Of a DNA stretch of 64,000 bases, positions 20,215-31,942 are shown one piece after another. Position 1 is the stretch's first letter; the number at the start of each line of letters is the position of its first letter. The DNA is from Serratia symbiotica (GTDB lineage Bacteria > Pseudomonadota > Gammaproteobacteria > Enterobacterales > Enterobacteriaceae). The stretch lies in the NCBI RefSeq assembly GCF_000821185.2, contig NZ_CP050855.1:930001-994000 (forward strand), read 5' to 3'. The notes under the pieces are model-generated. The model was given only the letters and a program-made list of their open reading frames with translations, had not been told where the DNA came from and ran no database searches. The translations under genes and the position numbers were made by a program.

Positions 20215-20571
20215 CGTCGTAGTAGCTCGAAAACCCGGCGTGATCATACATCTGACGTTTCAACATCTTCAGGCGGTTTACACGGCCCTCTACACTACAA
20301 CGCCGTTACTCCACTTGCTATTGATAGCCTCGTATATTACTGCTGAATCAGCCTCCATCCCGGCCTCAACATGCTCTAGCTCAACGAGTCCACTTCTGCT
20401 GACATTGGTGAACCACTTGTTCAGTCGTGGTTTGTTTTTGGCTTTCAGGATCTGATAGAAGTCGAGTGCCAGTTGTTGCGCTATTTTCAACTGCGATGCC
20501 TTTTCGCACATCAGCTCAATGAAGCGGGAAGCATAATTTTCTTCTCCTCTTATTATTCGCCAGGGCATCAA
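20215..20571 (-). pseudogene. ISL3-family transposase C-terminal fragment
   Basis: The open part (93 aa) contains FYQILKAKNKPRLNKWF and GLVELEHVEAGMEADSAVIY ending KWSNGVVV. A frameshift follows; the next frame continues EGRVNRLKMLKRQMYDHAGF. WSNG-x-VEGxVNRLKxxKRxMYGRAGF is the signature end of ISL3 transposases. Both the N-terminal two thirds and the inverted repeats are missing. Confidence 0.75.
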
Positions 20572-20655
20572 CCATCGACTGACCCAGGAAGCTGAAGGAA
20601 GACGGCAGGAACGGTAACTTCATGCCGCCGGAAAAATCTGGGGGTTCCGGCGTAG

Positions 20656-21463
20656 GTGTGCCACGAATGCACCCTGTGGCAAATAAGGGTGCAATGCTGT
20701 GCGAGAGATGAGGGTAGGCCCCTCGGAGGCGGTGTCCAGACGCAGCCTTCAAACTACTCTGAGCTGCTGCCGTTAAGAGCGGTGGTGGTGAGCGTCAGAG
20801 AAAAGGCGCAGTCAGATGCGTCATGTATGTGTTGTGAAGATGAACGAGAGTGAACTGTAGATGCAGTGTCGGAAGGAACAAGATGATGTCAAAAATGCGC
20901 TTTCTAAGCGGTGCGTGATAAGTCCAGCGGTTATCTGGTTACTGGCTGGTCGGCATCCGGCATAGAGACAGCATGAGCACAACACAGGCTCTGGCATGGA
21001 ACGAGGGAACCTGTCGTCCCGATGCGAAGGGAGCGGCGTCGAGCGGAAACCCTGCGAGCGCCTGAGTACCAATGCGGGGCACACCGGCAGACGGTACGGG
21101 GCTGGGATCTGAGTCACAAAACCCCGTTGTCTCTGGAAGTAATGGCACGCTGGCTCAATCCCATGTTACGAGGCTGGATTAATTACTCTGGGCGCTTTTA
21201 TCGGTCAGCGATGGACTGTATAGCCAGTCATATAGATCTGCACCTTGTGAAATGGGTCGCCCGCAAATATAAGCGGGTACAGGGTAGCCTGGCTCAGGTA
21301 TATGAATGGTTGAGAAGGATACAGAGCGCTAAGCCCTGCCGGTTTGCACACTGGGAAATTTGTACGCGGCGTGAACGGTCAACGACAAGAGCCGGATGAC
21401 GGGAGACTGTCACGTCCGGTTCCGTGGGAGCGCAGGGGGGAAGTTCCCTTGCGCGACCCGATA
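20656..21463 (+). mobile_element. Truncated group II intron
   Basis: The 5' end fits GUGYG (GTGTG at 20656). Near the 3' end a domain V-like hairpin is seen (GAGCCGGATGACGGGAGACT... to CACGTCCGGTTC, about 21390-21422), followed by a domain VI-like hairpin (GCGCAGGG...CCCTTGCGC, about 21430-21454). Between them remains only the end of the intron-encoded protein, so most of the reverse transcriptase is deleted. Boundaries are approximate; the exons were not identified. Confidence 0.7.
21115..21399 (+). pseudogene. C-terminal remnant of group II intron maturase/reverse transcriptase
   Basis: The readable part MARWLNPMLRGWINYSGRFY, then VKWVARKYKRVQGSLAQVYEW and FAHWE, is the maturase (GIIM) domain that ends intron-encoded proteins. 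The RT domain (about 300 residues) is absent; upstream sequence in the same frame is unrelated. It cannot promote splicing alone; splicing in trans by another copy is possible. Confidence 0.75.
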
Positions 21464-21656
21464 CTCCAAATATCATTGTGGGTAGTTGCAAGTCTAGTTG
21501 TATGCATACTTCTTTGTAATTGTTTGATTTTTATTTTATTACTTTGGGGTGTTGATGCGGTGGTGAGTATTTTCTTTTAGATTAGAATTGAATGTTTTGA
21601 AACACTGTCTATTATCAGTAAAAATGATATGTTATGAGTGATTTTTGTGCAGGTTA

Positions 21657-21945
21657 ATAAGGAGCGAAGTTCTGGCTCAATGTGTTGACCGAGCTGAAAA
21701 ACTGGGGTCTTCAAAATTCGTTTATCCCGCTGATATTTGCAAGGCTATCTATACGACCAACGCTATCGAATCGCTGAATAGTGTGATCCGACAAGTGATT
21801 AAGAAGCGTAAAGTGATCCTAACAGACGACTCAGTGCGAAAAGTGATTTATCTGGGGATCCAGGCGGTGTCGAAAAAATGGAATATGCCGATCCAGAACT
21901 GACAGTTAGCAATGAGTCGTTTTATTATCGAGTTGGGTGAACGTC
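21657..21945 (+). pseudogene. IS256-family transposase fragment with internal deletion
   Basis: The start reads AKFWLNVLTELKNWGLQN, a mid-protein block of IS256-type transposases, then jumps to the C-terminal block VYPADICKAIYTTNAIESLN and RKVIYLGIQAVSKKWNMPIQ. The residues normally between them, including part of the catalytic core, are gone, and the two blocks are in different frames. A final frameshift separates the tail (SRFIIELGERLN). Confidence 0.8.
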
Positions 21946-22484
21946 TAAATTGTCACCTTTAATAGGCGGACAGTTACAGAGAATCATGGAGAAATTCAGG
22001 TATGTCAATGGATGACGAGTTTTTTCTGAAGTTGCAAGGCCATATATATGCTGCATGTTTTAAGCAGTGCGGTTTTATGGTTCTCTCTTTTCTTAAGGGT
22101 GTCACTTTCTTCGCAGGGAAATATATTCTCGAGTCTCTTACTTTTAGTGTAAAAATATATTCTTCGTTTTTTTTTCCTTATTTTTTGCGTGAAAAGATAT
22201 ATTCAACGGCTCCCGATGCATCCCCCATTACCCGTCACAGCGTTTTAAAAATCAACAGGCCAGAGAACGCTTCTCATTTTCGCAGCGCAAAACTGACGTG
22301 TTCGCAACACCAACGTAGCGTGCCCGGGCCTATTTTAACCGTGACTTCAGTTATTCACCCGTTCCTGCTCTCACCTGATGGTGAGGGTATCAGTTAGCTT
22401 GCTTTATATACGTGACACTTTACTCCCTCAGTAAACCCGTCGCAGTCACACCACTTTTGATATTACGAACAATGGAGCCGTCTC
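21946..22484. other. Region upstream of the NRPS, no recognised gene
   Basis: AT-rich to about 22200, then more balanced. The frame at 22002-22397 (131 aa) has no domain, poor ribosome site and low-complexity composition, and is not called. GGAG at 22474-22477 is the likely NRPS ribosome site. Confidence 0.5.
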
Positions 22485-25400
22485 ATGATTGACAAGAACG
22501 AAGGAACTAAGGGTTATACGGAAAGTAATTCAGAACAGTTCTTCCGTGAAATGCTGAGTAGTGTGACCGAGGCTGTACTGGCATTTGGCCAGAGTAGCAC
22601 CCCACCAGGAGAGTTAATCATGACGGCATCGGGGTTTATGCTCAGGCAGGAGCTGAATACCCGGTTACGTCGTCAGGCAGCGCGCCTCGGGGTCAGTCTG
22701 GAAAGCCTCTGTCACCTGGGCTGGGCGCTGGTGCTGTCACGCAGCAGCCACTGTGAGCAGGTGGTGTTTGGCACAGGACTGCGGGCGCACAGGGGCATAT
22801 TACCTATTCGTGTGGATATCCGTGAGACGGGGACAGAAGAGGCTGCTCGCCAGGTATTTGCGCGGCTGGAGGCATTACAGGCCCATCAGCAGACGCCCCT
22901 GTCGCTGGCGCTCCGGTGCAGTGGCGTGGGAGGAGAAGCCCCGCTGTTCAATGCCCTGCTGAACTACCGCCATAGCCAGAGCAACGAGACCACCGTTGAA
23001 ATAGAGGACGCCCAGTGGCTGGATGAACAGGCGCGAACCCATTACCCGGTAACCCTGTCGGTTGACGACGACGGCGAGACCCTGGGGGTCACGGTACAGG
23101 CCGTGTCCCCGCTGGAGCCGGCCCGGGTGGGCGGCTATATGGCGCAGGCGCTGCTGTCGCTGGTGACGGCACTGGAAACCACACCGCAAAAAGCGGTGTG
23201 TGAGCTGCCCATTCTGCCGGCGGCCGAGCGTAAGTGCGTGCTGTATGACTGGAACGCCACCGGGGTGGACTACCCGCAGGGCGAATGCCTGCACAGGCTG
23301 TTTGAGCAGCAGGTGCAGCGTACACCGCATGCAATGGCCGTGACAGCGGAAGGGGAGACGCTCAGCTATGCGGCCCTGAATAACCGCGCCAACCGCCTGG
23401 CGCATTACCTGCGGGCGCAGGGGGTGGGGCCGGATGAACGGGTGGCGGTGTGTGCCGAACGCAGCAGCGCGATGGTGGTCGCCCTGCTGGGGATCCTGAA
23501 GGCCGGGGGCGCTTATGTGCCGCTCGATCCGGGCTACCCGCGTGAGCGCCTGAACTATATTCTCGGGGATGCAGCCCCGACGCTGCTGCTGGCTGACGCG
23601 CGCGGGCTGCAGGTGCTGGACACCCCGTCGGTGCCGGTGATCCCGCTGGACGACCTCGCCGCACTGACCGGCGGGCTGCCGGAAGATAACCTGACACCGG
23701 CAGCCCTGAGCCTGTCTGAACGTCACCTGGCGTATGTGATTTACACCTCGGGATCTAGCGGTCAGCCGAAGGGGGTGATGGTGGAGCACCGGCAGGTGGT
23801 CAATCTCTGCCAGGCACAGGGGACGCTGTTCAGCGTGACGACAGACAGCCGTGTCCTGCAGTTCGCTTCGGCCTGTTTTGATGCGAGTATTTCCGAGATC
23901 GTGATAACGCTGGGCCATGGTGGCACCCTGATCATCGTGCCGGATGATATCCGTCAGGACAGGCAGCGCCTTGCCGGCTTTATCAGGCAGTACGGGGTGA
24001 CGCATGCGACCTTCCCACCGGCCCTGTTCGGCCAGCGCTATCCGGATGACTTCAGCACACTGCAATACGTTGTCTTCGCCGGTGAGTCCCCGTCGGCAGC
24101 CCTGCTGCAGGGCGCGGCGGAAACGGCGGTGGTCTTTAATGCCTACGGCCCGACCGAGACTGCGGTGTGTGCGACGGCATTACGCTATGAGCCGGCCAAC
24201 CCGCTGCACAGTGAAAGAGCCATCGGTACACCGATAGCCAACACGCGGATTTATCTGCTGGATCCGCAGGGGGAGCCGGTGCCGGTGGGGGCTGTCGGCG
24301 AGCTGTATATCGGCGGTGTGCAGGTGGCACGGGGTTACCTGAACCGGCCAGCGCTGACCGCCGAACGCTTTCTGGCGGATCCGTTCAGTGCCGAGCCGGG
24401 GGCGCGGATGTACCGCAGCGGCGACCTGGCGCGCTGGCTGCCGGACGGGACGGTGGAATACCTGGGGCGTAATGACGAGCAGGTGAAGATCCGCGGGTTC
24501 CGTGTGGAGCCAGGCGAGGTGGCGGCACGGCTGGCGGCACACCCGCAGATCCGCGAAGCGGTGGTGCTGGCCCGGGGCGAGGGGGAGGCCCGTCACCTGG
24601 CCGCCTGGTGGGTGCCGGAAACGGAGGAGACGGCCTGTGATGCCGCGTCACTGCGTGCCTGGTTGGCGGGAGCGCTGCCTGATTACATGGTGCCGCGCAG
24701 CTATGTGCGGCTGGACGCCCTGCCGCTGACGCCAAACGGCAAGCTGGATAGACGGGCGCTGCCGGCACCGACGGAGGACGCCCGGGTGCGCGGGGAGTAT
24801 GAAGCGCCGCAAGGTGACGTGGAGACGATCCTGGCGGCGCAGTGGTGCGCGCTGCTGGGTCTCGACCAGGTGGGACGCCACGACAGCTTCTTTATGCTGG
24901 GCGGGCATTCACTGCTGGCGGTGCGCCTGATCAGTCATTTACAGAGGCAGGGTTATGCCCTGAGTCTGCAAGCGGTATTTGCCGCCCCGCTGCTGGCAGA
25001 GATGGCAGCGGCCTGTGACACAGGGCACCGGGAGGTGCCAGTCCCGCCGAACGTCATTACCCCGCAGGTGACCGCCCTTACCCCGGAGATGTTACCGCTG
25101 GCCACCCTGACGCAGGCCGAGATCGACAGTATTGTCGCCCGGGTGCCGGGGGGGATAGCGAATATCCAGGACATCTACGCCCTGTCGGCGTTGCAGGAGG
25201 GGATGCTGTTTCACCGCCTGCTCGATGAAGACCATGACCCTTACGTGCTGCGGCTGTTGTTGCGTTTTGACACTCAGGCAGCGCTGACGCGTTATATCAG
25301 CACCCTGCAGTTCAGTATCGACCGGCATGACAGCCTGCGCACGGCGATATTCCATGAAGGGCTGCAAGAGCCGGTTCAGGTGGTGCTGCGTGCGGCCAGA

Positions 25401-25832
25401 CTGGACGTTGAACAGTTCCGGCCTGATGCTGAGGGTGAAGCAGTGGCGGTACAACTGCTGCAGTATGCACAAGGCACGCCATTGAGGCTGGAGCAGGCCC
25501 CGTTGCTGCACCTGGTGGTTGCCGACGGCGATCAGGGTGAGTGTGTCGGGGTTATGAAGCTGCATCACCTGATAGCTGACCATGTTTCGCTAGATATATT
25601 GCACCGTGAAGGGGGGTTAACGGCATCAGCGCGGGCAGCGCTGCCGCCACCGCCGCCGTTCCGTAAGCTGATTGCCGCAGGGCGACAGAAAGGTTTGCGG
25701 GCGCGTTCACAGCGCTTCTTCCGTGAGATGCTGGGCGATGTGACCGAGCCGGTACTGGCCTTCGGGCTGAATGATGTCCGGCTGGACGGGCCGACACCAC
25801 CGAGTCACGGCAGAGGTTGCCGGCGGCGCTGA
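22485..25832 (+). CDS. Nonribosomal peptide synthetase, part 1: partial C - A - T - C (N-half)
   Basis: 1115 aa. About 1-245 is only the second half of a condensation domain (from FFREML; the HHxxxD half is missing, plus a deletion around FGTGLRAHRG). About 250-750 is an adenylation domain with A3 AYVIYTSGSSGQPKGVMVEH and A4/A5 residues in FDASISEI and NAYGPTETAVCAT; inferred pocket code D-A-S-T-V-A-A-V-C-K, close to phenylalanine-type codes except for S. About 770-835 is a thiolation domain (MLGGHSLLAVRL). About 880-1115 starts a second C domain with LHHLIADH. It ends out of frame at GPTPPSHGRGCRRR. The GC content is much higher than its flanks, which suggests transfer. Confidence 0.85.
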   Translation: MIDKNEGTKGYTESNSEQFFREMLSSVTEAVLAFGQSSTPPGELIMTASGFMLRQELNTRLRRQAARLGVSLESLCHLGWALVLSRSSHCEQVVFGTGLRAHRGILPIRVDIRETGTEEAARQVFARLEALQAHQQTPLSLALRCSGVGGEAPLFNALLNYRHSQSNETTVEIEDAQWLDEQARTHYPVTLSVDDDGETLGVTVQAVSPLEPARVGGYMAQALLSLVTALETTPQKAVCELPILPAAERKCVLYDWNATGVDYPQGECLHRLFEQQVQRTPHAMAVTAEGETLSYAALNNRANRLAHYLRAQGVGPDERVAVCAERSSAMVVALLGILKAGGAYVPLDPGYPRERLNYILGDAAPTLLLADARGLQVLDTPSVPVIPLDDLAALTGGLPEDNLTPAALSLSERHLAYVIYTSGSSGQPKGVMVEHRQVVNLCQAQGTLFSVTTDSRVLQFASACFDASISEIVITLGHGGTLIIVPDDIRQDRQRLAGFIRQYGVTHATFPPALFGQRYPDDFSTLQYVVFAGESPSAALLQGAAETAVVFNAYGPTETAVCATALRYEPANPLHSERAIGTPIANTRIYLLDPQGEPVPVGAVGELYIGGVQVARGYLNRPALTAERFLADPFSAEPGARMYRSGDLARWLPDGTVEYLGRNDEQVKIRGFRVEPGEVAARLAAHPQIREAVVLARGEGEARHLAAWWVPETEETACDAASLRAWLAGALPDYMVPRSYVRLDALPLTPNGKLDRRALPAPTEDARVRGEYEAPQGDVETILAAQWCALLGLDQVGRHDSFFMLGGHSLLAVRLISHLQRQGYALSLQAVFAAPLLAEMAAACDTGHREVPVPPNVITPQVTALTPEMLPLATLTQAEIDSIVARVPGGIANIQDIYALSALQEGMLFHRLLDEDHDPYVLRLLLRFDTQAALTRYISTLQFSIDRHDSLRTAIFHEGLQEPVQVVLRAARLDVEQFRPDAEGEAVAVQLLQYAQGTPLRLEQAPLLHLVVADGDQGECVGVMKLHHLIADHVSLDILHREGGLTASARAALPPPPPFRKLIAAGRQKGLRARSQRFFREMLGDVTEPVLAFGLNDVRLDGPTPPSHGRGCRRR

Positions 25833-28800
25833 ACCGCCGGCTGCGCGCCCAGGCGGCCCGCCTCGGGGTGAGCCTGGCCAGCCTGTGTCACCTGGGCTGG
25901 GCGCTGGTGCTGTCACGCAGCAGCCACTGCGAACAGGGGGTGTTTGGCACGGTGCTGCTGGGTCGCAGCGGGGCGGAAAGCGAAGACATGGTGGGACTGC
26001 TGATCAACACCCTGCCGGTACGGGTCGATATCAACGGCACGGGAGCGCAAGAGGCCGTCCGTGCGGTGCATGCCCGGCTGGGGGCGCTGCTGGCCCATGA
26101 GCAGGCCACGTTGTCGCTGGCCCAGCAGTGCAGTGGCGTGGTGGGTGAAGCCCCGCTGTTCAATGCCCTGCTGAACTACCGCCATAACCAGAGCAACGAG
26201 ACCACCACTGAAATAGAGGGCGTCCAGTGGCTGGATGAGCAGGAGCGGAGCAACTACCCGGTGACGCTGTCGGTTGAAGACGACGGCGAGACCCTGGGGG
26301 TCACGGTACAGGCCGTGGCCCCGCTGGAGCCGGCCCGGGTGGGCGGCTATATGGCGCAGGCGCTGCTGTCGCTGGTGACGGCACTGGAAACCACACCGCA
26401 AAAAGCGGTGTGTGAGCTGCCCATTCTGCCGACGGCCGAGCGTAAGCGCGTGCTGTATGACTGGAATGCCACCGGGGTGGACTACCCGCAGGGCGAATGC
26501 CTGCATAGGCTGTTTGAGCAGCAGGTGCAGCGCACGCCGCATGCAATGGCCGTGACGGCAGATGATGGCGTGCTCAGCTATGCGGCCCTGAATGACCGCG
26601 CCAACCGCCTGGCGCACTACCTGCGGGCGCAGGGGGTGGGGCCGGATGAACGGGTGGCGGTGTGTGCCGAACGCAGCAGCGCGATGGTGGTCGCCCTGCT
26701 GGGGATCCTGAAGGCCGGGGGCGCTTATGTGCCGCTCGATCCGGGCTACCCGCGTGAGCGCCTGAACTATATTCTCGGGGATGCGGTGCCGACGCTGCTG
26801 CTGGCTGACGCGCGCGGGCTACAGGTGCTGGGCACCCCGTCAGTGTCGGTGATCCCGCTGGAGGATGTACCGCTACTGACGGGGGAATTACCCGCCGGGG
26901 ATCTGACGCCAGCAAGCGCCGGGCTGTCGGCAAATCACCTGGCGTATGTGATTTACACCTCGGGATCTAGCGGTCAGCCGAAGGGGGTGATGGTGGAGCA
27001 CCGGCAGGTGGTCAATCTCTGCCAGGCACAGGGGGCGCTGTTCAGCCTGACGACAGACAGCCGTGTCCTGCAGTTCGCTTCGGCCTGTTTTGATGCGAGT
27101 ATTTTCGAGATCGTGATGGCGCTGGGCCATGGTGGCACCCTGATCATCGTGCCGGATGATATCCGTCAGGACAGGCAGCGCCTTGCCGGCTTTATCAGGC
27201 AGTACGGGGTGACACACGCGACCTTCCCACCGGCCCTGTTCGGCCAGCGCTATCCGGATGACTTCAGCACACTGCAATACGTTGTCTTCGCCGGTGAGTC
27301 CCCGTCGGCAGCCCTGCTGCAGGGTGCGGCGGAAACGGCGGTGGTCTTTAATGCCTACGGCCCGACCGAGACCGCAGTGTGTGCGACGGCATTACGCTAT
27401 GAGCCGGCCAACCCGCTGCACAGTGAAAGAGCCATCGGTACACCGATAGCCAACACACAGATTTATCTGCTGGATCCGCAGGGGGAGCCGGTGCCGGTGG
27501 GGGCTGTCGGCGAGCTGTATATCGGCGGTGTGCAGGTGGCACGGGGTTACCTGAACCGGCCAGCGCTGACCGCCGAACGCTTTCTGGCGGATCCGTTCAG
27601 TGCCGAGCCGGGGGCGCGGATGTACCGCAGCGGCGACCTGGCGCGCTGGCTGCCGGACGGGACGGTAGAATACCTGGGGCGTAATGACGAGCAGGTGAAG
27701 ATCCGCGGGTTCCGTGTGGAGCCGGGCGAGGTGGCGGCACGGTTGGCGGCACACCCACAGGTTCGCGAGGCGGTGGTGCTGGCCCGGGGTGAGGGGGCGT
27801 TACGTCACCTGGCCGCCTGGTGGGTGCCGAAAACGGAGGAGACGGCCTGTGATGCCGCAGCGCTGCATGCCTGGCTGGCGGGAGCGCTGCCTGATTATAT
27901 GGTGCCGCGCAGCTATGTGCGGCTGGACGCCCTGCCGCTGACGCCAAACGGCAAGCTGGACAAACGGGCGCTGCCGGCACCGACGGAGGACGCCCGGGTG
28001 CGCGGGGAGTATGAAGCGCCGCAGGGTGACATGGAGACGGCCCTGGCGGCGCAGTGGTGCGCGCTGCTGGGTCTCGACCAGGTGGGACGCCACGACAGCT
28101 TCTTTATGCTGGGCGGGCATTCACTGCTGGCGATGAGGCTGGTGAGCCGACTGCGCCGCGCGGGGTATGCCCTGAGTCTGCAGGCGGTGTTTGCTGCGCC
28201 GGTATTAACGGATATGGCGAAGTGCATTTATGGCGCACCGGCATACCCGTCTGATAAGGCAATTGCAGTCAGAACTGAAGGTCACCAGGCACCTTTGTTC
28301 TTCCTGCCTTCAGGTTTTGGTGATTATTCGTATGTCTACGAACTGGCCCGTTTTATTGATAATGAGTCCCCCATTTACGCCCTGCCATGGCCGGCGGGCC
28401 TGGCGGAAAAAGGGTTCACTCTGGCGAAGGTGGTCGGGTATGCCGTGGCTATGCTCCGCAGGGTTCAGCCACACGGGCCTTACCATCTTGCGGGGTATTC
28501 ATCGGGCGGGCTTTTAGCCTGGTCTATAGCCAGACATCTGCGGGAGAATGGAGAGAAGATCGCCTTTGTTGGCCTGATAGATACGTTACTGCCGGAGATG
28601 AGACATTCAGCTTCTGAGGCATTCGCCGGTGAGGCGCAGTCCCCTTCTGCTGCGGAGATAAGAGAGGAGGCGGACAGAATCGGGCTGAATATGGATTTGA
28701 TTAACGCAGCCAGTATTCAGCATCACGCCCGGCTAGTGGCGGACGTGGACGTGACCCCGACGGATATTGATGTGTATTTGTTCAAGGCGAAAGAAGAGTA

Positions 28801-29014
28801 TATGGATGAAAATACGTCATGGTTCAAAAGGATAACGCAGCGGGGATATACCCGTGAGGATGCGTCCGCCCTTCTCTGGGATACGGTGCTTGAGCCTGAA
28901 AGGATAACGGTGACGCGGGTTAACGGAAACCATGTGACTTTATTAACCGATGCCGGTAACCGGCAGGCGCTGGGTGCCCATATTTCGGCGTCGTTAAAGG
29001 TGTGTCGGGAATGA
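25817..29014 (+). CDS. Nonribosomal peptide synthetase, part 2: C (C-half) - A - T - TE
   Basis: Continues part 1 in another frame; the start at 25817 (TTG) is only the first open codon. 1-205 completes the split C domain, 215-710 is an A domain (FDASIFEI, NAYGPTETAVCAT; inferred code D-A-F-T-V-A-A-V-C-K, aromatic type), about 730-790 a thiolation domain (MLGGHSLLAMRL) and 795-1065 a thioesterase with GYSSGG (catalytic Ser near 893), LIDTLL and NGNHVTLL as Asp/His candidates. TE-terminated modules release the peptide. A, T and most of C are near identical to module 1. No MbtH or phosphopantetheinyl transferase gene is nearby. Confidence 0.85.
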   Translation: MPAALNRRLRAQAARLGVSLASLCHLGWALVLSRSSHCEQGVFGTVLLGRSGAESEDMVGLLINTLPVRVDINGTGAQEAVRAVHARLGALLAHEQATLSLAQQCSGVVGEAPLFNALLNYRHNQSNETTTEIEGVQWLDEQERSNYPVTLSVEDDGETLGVTVQAVAPLEPARVGGYMAQALLSLVTALETTPQKAVCELPILPTAERKRVLYDWNATGVDYPQGECLHRLFEQQVQRTPHAMAVTADDGVLSYAALNDRANRLAHYLRAQGVGPDERVAVCAERSSAMVVALLGILKAGGAYVPLDPGYPRERLNYILGDAVPTLLLADARGLQVLGTPSVSVIPLEDVPLLTGELPAGDLTPASAGLSANHLAYVIYTSGSSGQPKGVMVEHRQVVNLCQAQGALFSLTTDSRVLQFASACFDASIFEIVMALGHGGTLIIVPDDIRQDRQRLAGFIRQYGVTHATFPPALFGQRYPDDFSTLQYVVFAGESPSAALLQGAAETAVVFNAYGPTETAVCATALRYEPANPLHSERAIGTPIANTQIYLLDPQGEPVPVGAVGELYIGGVQVARGYLNRPALTAERFLADPFSAEPGARMYRSGDLARWLPDGTVEYLGRNDEQVKIRGFRVEPGEVAARLAAHPQVREAVVLARGEGALRHLAAWWVPKTEETACDAAALHAWLAGALPDYMVPRSYVRLDALPLTPNGKLDKRALPAPTEDARVRGEYEAPQGDMETALAAQWCALLGLDQVGRHDSFFMLGGHSLLAMRLVSRLRRAGYALSLQAVFAAPVLTDMAKCIYGAPAYPSDKAIAVRTEGHQAPLFFLPSGFGDYSYVYELARFIDNESPIYALPWPAGLAEKGFTLAKVVGYAVAMLRRVQPHGPYHLAGYSSGGLLAWSIARHLRENGEKIAFVGLIDTLLPEMRHSASEAFAGEAQSPSAAEIREEADRIGLNMDLINAASIQHHARLVADVDVTPTDIDVYLFKAKEEYMDENTSWFKRITQRGYTREDASALLWDTVLEPERITVTRVNGNHVTLLTDAGNRQALGAHISASLKVCRE

Positions 29015-29424
29015 TGGGTAATAACTGACTGGCGGATCGCTTAACCCCTGTGTGGCAGGGTATGTTTTACTCATACCCTGATCTGGCTTCCCTACGCGTA
29101 AACAATTCCTCAACCAGATGCTGGCCACCAACGCGATGCGAGGCGCGAGTTTCCAAGCCTGTATTGGTGCCATCTTGACAACGGGAACGGTGCTGGGGAA
29201 TTTAGGGCTGAGCGCAACGCAACACAACAGAACTGGGCAAGTTATGTTGTGCTCGCTGCTACCCTAGCCGCACATCTTCGCAACCTACTGTCATCCCCGT
29301 AGATAAGGGAAAAGAGGCAACCAATGAGCCTGGCGACGATAACCGGCAGATAAACAATCAAACCGGCGTTGATCGTTCGGGGAAGCCCTTATGGTTTTCA
29401 TTCTACTGAGCGTCGAACCCATAT
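29015..29424. other. Region between NRPS and IS3 element, no recognised gene
   Basis: One plus-strand frame reads FLNQMLATNAMRGASFQACI and on to about GNLGLSATQ (29104-29220) before a stop, protein-like but unassigned. It may be a gene remnant cut by the rearrangements. No clear terminator follows the NRPS stop. Confidence 0.4.
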
Positions 29425-31420
<1,996 letters not shown>

Positions 31421-31667
31421 TGAATCATCACTGGTAGAGCAAAAATATGCCATTGAATAATTAGAACTGAAAGCATTAAATTGAACTGTCGGTTTTAACA
31501 ATGAAAATTACCAGAATCATTGTTTGAAAAAGATTCTAATTCAGTATTCCCATAACACCACCTTTGTTAACTGTCGCCACATAAACTGTGACTTCCCCCA
31601 AGTATCCCCAAGGTAGTAACTGAATCGGATATTTTTCGATTGTTAATGCCTGGCATCCGATGGATAT

Positions 31668-31701
31668 AAAAAAGCCAGTATCCATAGACACTGGCTTTTT
31701 T
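31668..31701. terminator. Bidirectional rho-independent terminator
   Basis: AAAAAAGCCAGT ... ACTGGCTTTTTT: a 6-7-bp stem with A-run and T-run on either side, between the Sel1 gene and the minus-strand fragment at 31724. Confidence 0.85.
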
Positions 31702-31723
31702 CGATGGGTTAAATTAGGTTAGA

Positions 31724-31942
31724 TTATAAATTTATTTGCACTGGTTTCCCCCATACACCATCTGCGTTCCTCGGTGTTACAGTTACTTTTTTAGGTGCAG
31801 GACCACTACCATCCCAGAAATTCTCACAAAGCAATCCACCGTAGTAAGTTTTTCCGTTTTTATCTTCCCATTTGATTTCTGTACCGGATTCTGCTGAGCC
31901 ACCATTGCTCTGATAATCGTAGGATATCACCAGCCCATGCAC
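31724..31942 (-). pseudogene. Orphan C-terminal fragment of an unidentified protein
   Basis: Reads ISYDYQSNGGSAESGTEIKW, then NGKTYYGGLLCENFWDGSG and ends VWGKPVQINL before the terminator at 31701. The sequence is protein-like and rich in Gly/Trp/Tyr, as in exported or carbohydrate-binding domains, but no family was recognised. Its upstream part has been replaced by an ISAs1-type fragment at about 31940. Confidence 0.4.

Noticed and set aside
22002..22397. 131-aa ORF upstream of the NRPS
   Set aside because: No ribosome site, Phe-rich low-complexity first half and no domain.
22875..24065. Long minus-strand frame (396 aa) antisense to the NRPS
   Set aside because: It is a shadow of GC-rich NRPS codons; a similar frame appears antisense to the second module, and its composition is His/Arg/Gln-rich with no domain.
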